Shown here in pieces: positions 60,680 to 64,000 of a stretch of 64,000 bases of DNA; position 1 is the stretch's first letter; each line of letters starts with the position of its first letter. The DNA is from Rugamonas aquatica (GTDB taxonomy: Bacteria; Pseudomonadota; Gammaproteobacteria; Burkholderiales; Burkholderiaceae_D), in NCBI RefSeq assembly GCF_009380215.1, contig NZ_WHUG01000004.1:186001-250000 (forward strand), in the 5' to 3' direction. Both the position numbers and the translations under genes were made by a program. Under the pieces are notes generated by a model. The model worked only from the letters and a program-made list of their open reading frames with translations. It searched no databases and had not been told where the DNA came from.

Positions 60680-61942
60680 TTAGTGCTTGGCTTCGCCGAT
60701 CAGCGCGACCGAATCAAATTCGCGCTGGTTGGCGGCATGCTTGCGCATGATGAAGAACATGGTGCCAGCCAGGAACAGGCCGAACAGCACGATGATGACG
60801 TCCAGGTTCAGGTGGCCGCGCAGCATCAGCGAGTACATCGCCAGCATGGTCAGGATGGACAGGTTTTCGTTGAAGTTCTGCACCGCGATCGAGTGGCCTG
60901 CGCTCATCAGCACGTGGCCGCGGTGTTGCAGCAGCGCGTTCATCGGCACCAGGAAGAAGCCGCCCAGCAGGCCGACCAGGATCAGCAGCGGATAAGCCAG
61001 CGTCACCGATTTCACCAGGATCATGCTCATGACGATGACGCCCATGGCGATGCCCATCGGGATCACGTTCAGCGATTTGCGCAGCGAGATGAAACGCGCC
61101 GACAGCACCGCGCCCAGCGCGACACCGACGGCGACCACGCCCACCAGGCTGGTCGATTGTTCGTAGGTCAGCTTGAGGGTGCGGTTGGCCCATTCCAGCA
61201 CGATGAATTGCAGCGTCTGCGCGGCGCCCCAGAACAGCGTGGTGACGGCCAGGGAGATCTGGCCCAGCTTGTCTTTCCACAGCAGGCCGTAGCAGTTGGC
61301 GAAGTCGGTAATCAGCTTGATCGGATTGCGTTCCTGGTGGCCGTAGACGCAGCCGGTGTCCGGGATGCGGGTGTTGAACAGCGCCGCCAGCATATAGATG
61401 AAGACCACCACGCACAGCGCCGCTTCGGGCGCGGTGTCGATGCCGGTGTCGATCATCGGGAAGTCAAAGCCCAGCAGGAAGGAGGAGACTTGGCTGCCGA
61501 CCAGCTTGCCACCCAGCACGGTGCCGAAAATGATCGACATCACGGTCAAACCTTCGACCCAGCCATTGGCGGCAACAAGTTTCTCTGCGGGAAGTAATTC
61601 GGTGAGGATGCCGTATTTGGCAGGGGAGTAGACGGCGGCGCCGAAACCGACCAGGGCGTAGGCCAGCAGCGGGTGGACGTGGGCGAAAATCAGTAGACAA
61701 CCTGCAACCTTAATCAGGTTGGAGATGAACATGACCTTGCCTTTAGGCATCGAATCGGCGAAGGCGCCGACAAATGCCGCCAACAGCACGTAAAACAGCG
61801 TAAACGAGAGCTTCAGCAGCGGGGTAATCCATGCTGGGGACTTCATCGTCACCAGCAGGTCGATCGCAACAAAGAGCAGCGCATTATCCGCCAGGGACGA
61901 GAAAAATTGCGCTGCCATAATGGTATAGAAACCACGATTCAT
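60680..61942 (-). CDS. lplT: Lysophospholipid transporter LplT
   Basis: This 420-residue MFS-fold inner-membrane protein has AAQFFSSLADNALLF at the N-terminus, GAAVYSPAKYGILTELLPAE in helix 4-5 and QHRGHVLMSAGHSIAVQNFNEN in the second half, all hallmarks of LplT. It flips lysophosphatidylethanolamine or lysophosphatidylglycerol into the cytosol for re-acylation. In enterobacteria it is fused or linked to Aas; here no acyltransferase is adjacent. It ends 18 bp from the convergent tectonin gene with no visible terminator and diverges from alr. Confidence 0.94.
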   Translation of the reverse strand: MNRGFYTIMAAQFFSSLADNALLFVAIDLLVTMKSPAWITPLLKLSFTLFYVLLAAFVGAFADSMPKGKVMFISNLIKVAGCLLIFAHVHPLLAYALVGFGAAVYSPAKYGILTELLPAEKLVAANGWVEGLTVMSIIFGTVLGGKLVGSQVSSFLLGFDFPMIDTGIDTAPEAALCVVVFIYMLAALFNTRIPDTGCVYGHQERNPIKLITDFANCYGLLWKDKLGQISLAVTTLFWGAAQTLQFIVLEWANRTLKLTYEQSTSLVGVVAVGVALGAVLSARFISLRKSLNVIPMGIAMGVIVMSMILVKSVTLAYPLLILVGLLGGFFLVPMNALLQHRGHVLMSAGHSIAVQNFNENLSILTMLAMYSLMLRGHLNLDVIIVLFGLFLAGTMFFIMRKHAANQREFDSVALIGEAKH

Positions 61943-62071
61943 ACTGGGGTGCCTGAAAACTTATCTGGCTTGCTTTATACCATGCTTTGTTCGTATCCCC
62001 AAGAATTGAGCCGTGCGGATATTCCGCTACACGGTAAAATACGGCCTTCTAATTCTCAGCAAAGAATGCTT

Positions 62072-63166
62072 ATGCCCCGGCCGATCGTCGCAACCATCCA
62101 CGTTGATTCCATGAAGCATAACTTGGCGCTCGCCAAGGCCAATGCGCCGGGCGCCAAGGCCTGGGGCGTCCTCAAGGCGAACGGCTACGGCCACGGCCTG
62201 GAAAGGGCGATGCGCGGTTTCGCCGACGCCGACGGCCTGGCGCTGGTGGAGGTCGATAACGCCGTGCGTCTGCGCGAAATGGGCTGGAACAAGCCCGTCC
62301 TGTTATTAGAGGGATACTTCGATCCGGCCGATCTGGAGACCATGGCCAGCTACGGTTTGCAGGCTGCCGTGCATTGCAACGAGCAACTGGCATGGCTGGA
62401 GGCGGCGCAGGCGGACCTGAGCGCGCGCGGCGTCCGATTTGATCTGCATCTTAAAATGAACAGCGGCATGAACCGTCTCGGCTTCATGCCGGATGCCTAT
62501 GCCGCCGCGCATGCGCGGCTGAGCGCGATGTCCTGCGTAGGCAGCATCACCATGATTACCCACTTCGCCAACGCCGACGATGCCGAGCATCCACTGCTGC
62601 CGATCGCCGAGCAGGTGCGCCGCTTCGAACTGGGCACGGCCGGACTGGCCGGCAGCCGCAGCCTGTCGAACTCGGCGGGCGTGCTGATGCACCAGAAGAC
62701 CTTGCGCAACGACTGGATACGTCCTGGCATCATGCTGTACGGCGGCTCGCCGGGCGGCGCCACGGCGGAATCGTTCGGCCTGCAACCGTGCATGACGCTG
62801 AGCAGCGAGATCATCGGCATCCAGAACATCGTCGCCGGCGACGTGGTCGGTTACGGCAGCCGCTTCCAGGCCGAGGGGCCGATGCGGATCGGCGTGGTGG
62901 CCTGCGGCTATGCGGACGGCTACCCACGCAGCGCGCCGATGGGCACGCCGGCGCTGGTCGACGGTGTCCGCACCAGGCTGGTCGGGCGGGTGTCGATGGA
63001 TATGTTGACGGTCGATCTGACCGATCTGCCGTCGGCGCGGGTGGGCAGCAAGGTGACGCTGTGGGGCCAGGGCATGCCTGTCGACGAGGTGGCGACGGCC
63101 GCCGGCACCATCGGCTATGAGCTGATGTGCGCGCTGGCCCAGCGCGTGCCTGTGGTTGAAGGCTGA
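62072..63166 (+). CDS. alr: Alanine racemase
   Basis: This 364-residue PLP enzyme has the cofactor Lys motif AWGVLKANGYGHGLE, then LKMNSGMNRLGF, GYGSRFQAEGPM with the catalytic Tyr region, and GRVSMDMLTVDLTDLP near the C-terminus. It interconverts L- and D-alanine for peptidoglycan synthesis. I chose the ATG at 62072; an ATG two codons earlier is also in frame. radA follows 4 nt after its stop, as in many betaproteobacteria, so the two are cotranscribed. Confidence 0.95.
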   Translation: MPRPIVATIHVDSMKHNLALAKANAPGAKAWGVLKANGYGHGLERAMRGFADADGLALVEVDNAVRLREMGWNKPVLLLEGYFDPADLETMASYGLQAAVHCNEQLAWLEAAQADLSARGVRFDLHLKMNSGMNRLGFMPDAYAAAHARLSAMSCVGSITMITHFANADDAEHPLLPIAEQVRRFELGTAGLAGSRSLSNSAGVLMHQKTLRNDWIRPGIMLYGGSPGGATAESFGLQPCMTLSSEIIGIQNIVAGDVVGYGSRFQAEGPMRIGVVACGYADGYPRSAPMGTPALVDGVRTRLVGRVSMDMLTVDLTDLPSARVGSKVTLWGQGMPVDEVATAAGTIGYELMCALAQRVPVVEG

Positions 63167-63170
63167 GCCG

Positions 63171-64000
63171 ATGGCCAAGGCAAAAACCAATTACACCTGC
63201 AGCGAATGCGGCGGCACGGCCACCAAGTGGACCGGCCAGTGTTCGTCCTGCCAGCAGTGGAACACGATGGTGGAGACCGTCATCGAGGCGGGCGGCAACA
63301 ACCGTTATTCGCAACCGCAGCACTTGTCGCTGGCGCAGACGGCGCCGGTGCTGTCGCTGGCCGATATCGACGCCATCGATGTGCCGCGCTTCGGCACCGG
63401 CATCGAGGAGTTCGACCGCGTGCTGGGCGGCGGCCTGGTGGCGGGCGGCGTGGTGCTGATCGGCGGCGATCCCGGCATCGGCAAGTCGACCCTGCTGTTG
63501 CAGGCGCTGGCCAATGTGTCGCATCTGAAGCGGGTGCTGTATGTCAGCGGCGAGGAGTCCGGCGCGCAGATCGCGCTGCGCGCCAAGCGCCTGAACATCG
63601 ATGCCCGCGATTTGAAGCTGCAGGCGGAGATCCAGCTGGAGAAAATCCTCGGCACGCTGGCGGACCTGAAGCCGGAAGTGGCGGTCATCGATTCGATCCA
63701 GACGGTGTATTCGGACGCGCTCAGTTCGGCGCCGGGTTCGGTGGCGCAGGTGCGCGAGTGCGCGGCGCAGCTGACGCGGGTGGCCAAGCAGACCGGCATC
63801 ACCATCATCCTGGTCGGCCACGTGACGAAGGAGGGCGCGCTGGCGGGGCCGCGCGTGCTGGAACACATCGTCGATACGGTGCTGTACTTCGAGGGCGACA
63901 ACCATTCCAGCTTCCGTTTGGTGCGGGCAATCAAGAATCGTTTCGGCGCGGTCAATGAGCTGGGCGTGTTTGCGATGACGGAGAAGGGCTTGAAGGGCGT
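63171..64000 (+). CDS. radA: DNA repair protein RadA, N-terminal part (runs off the right edge)
   Basis: The visible 276 codons start at the ATG at 63171. They show a C4 zinc finger (YTCSECGG, then CSSCQQWNT), the RecA-like ATPase with Walker A GGDPGIGKSTLLL, and the RadA-specific KNRFGAVNELGVF motif close to the window edge. The Lon-like C-terminal domain lies outside. RadA promotes branch migration during recombinational repair. It starts 4 nt after alr, with no ribosome-binding site distinct from the alr 3' end, so translational coupling is likely. Confidence 0.95.
   Translation, partial: MAKAKTNYTCSECGGTATKWTGQCSSCQQWNTMVETVIEAGGNNRYSQPQHLSLAQTAPVLSLADIDAIDVPRFGTGIEEFDRVLGGGLVAGGVVLIGGDPGIGKSTLLLQALANVSHLKRVLYVSGEESGAQIALRAKRLNIDARDLKLQAEIQLEKILGTLADLKPEVAVIDSIQTVYSDALSSAPGSVAQVRECAAQLTRVAKQTGITIILVGHVTKEGALAGPRVLEHIVDTVLYFEGDNHSSFRLVRAIKNRFGAVNELGVFAMTEKGLKG

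Noticed and set aside
1..64000. tRNA, rRNA, integrase or attachment sites
   Set aside because: No cloverleaf-like or rRNA-like sequence and no recombinase gene was evident by reading; a covariance-model search could still find a small RNA that I cannot see.

Overview
The window is high-GC DNA with a strong third-position G/C bias. Its family content points to a betaproteobacterium of the Oxalobacteraceae (Duganella/Massilia/Janthinobacterium group): an Oar-like TonB receptor, a PEP-CTERM protein, neighbouring mltD and fabI genes, DUF1415, DUF1853 and lplT-alr-radA. The taxon is inferred from gene content, not from a marker gene. I see no rRNA, tRNA, CRISPR array, transposase or prophage structural gene.

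Left part (1-16 kb): a MarR-MFS operon diverges from a CPA2-type cation/proton antiporter, with overlapping inverted repeats between them. Next comes a leftward carbohydrate module: a LysR regulator, a GH97 glycosidase, a six-hairpin glycosidase and an Oar-like TonB receptor. Then follow an ECF sigma / small membrane protein / MFS operon, two small-molecule and methyltransferase genes, and a MerR regulator whose divergent promoter has the layout of a SoxR-type promoter.

Middle part (16-31 kb): mostly housekeeping and widespread genes. These are a DEAD-box helicase, a thioredoxin-fold protein, a PEP-CTERM protein, an NHL-repeat lipoprotein, fabI, mltD, DUF1415-DUF1289, a REPIN-like repeat, DUF1993, a 1040-residue PAS/GGDEF/EAL protein and an orphan molybdopterin hydroxylase large subunit.

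Accessory block (30.5-43 kb): two small secreted proteins in AT-richer DNA sit beside a three-gene run encoding a lipoprotein (496 aa) and two giant proteins (1447 and 1763 aa). The giants have no signal peptide and no domain I can assign with confidence. This is the strongest candidate for an undescribed system.

Right part (43-64 kb): a metallo-beta-lactamase/rhodanese fusion, a VOC-WYL pair, a TonB-C-like/TPR pair, a thioredoxin, and the tightly overlapped run tsaB-rimI-UDG-DUF1853. An AraC regulator diverges from a second unusual locus: a bulb-type-lectin protein, a lipoprotein secretin with TPRs, and a 1.4-kilo-residue tectonin/Ig-like repeat protein. This second locus looks like a surface-display or secretion unit. 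The window closes with lplT, alr and the 5' part of radA.
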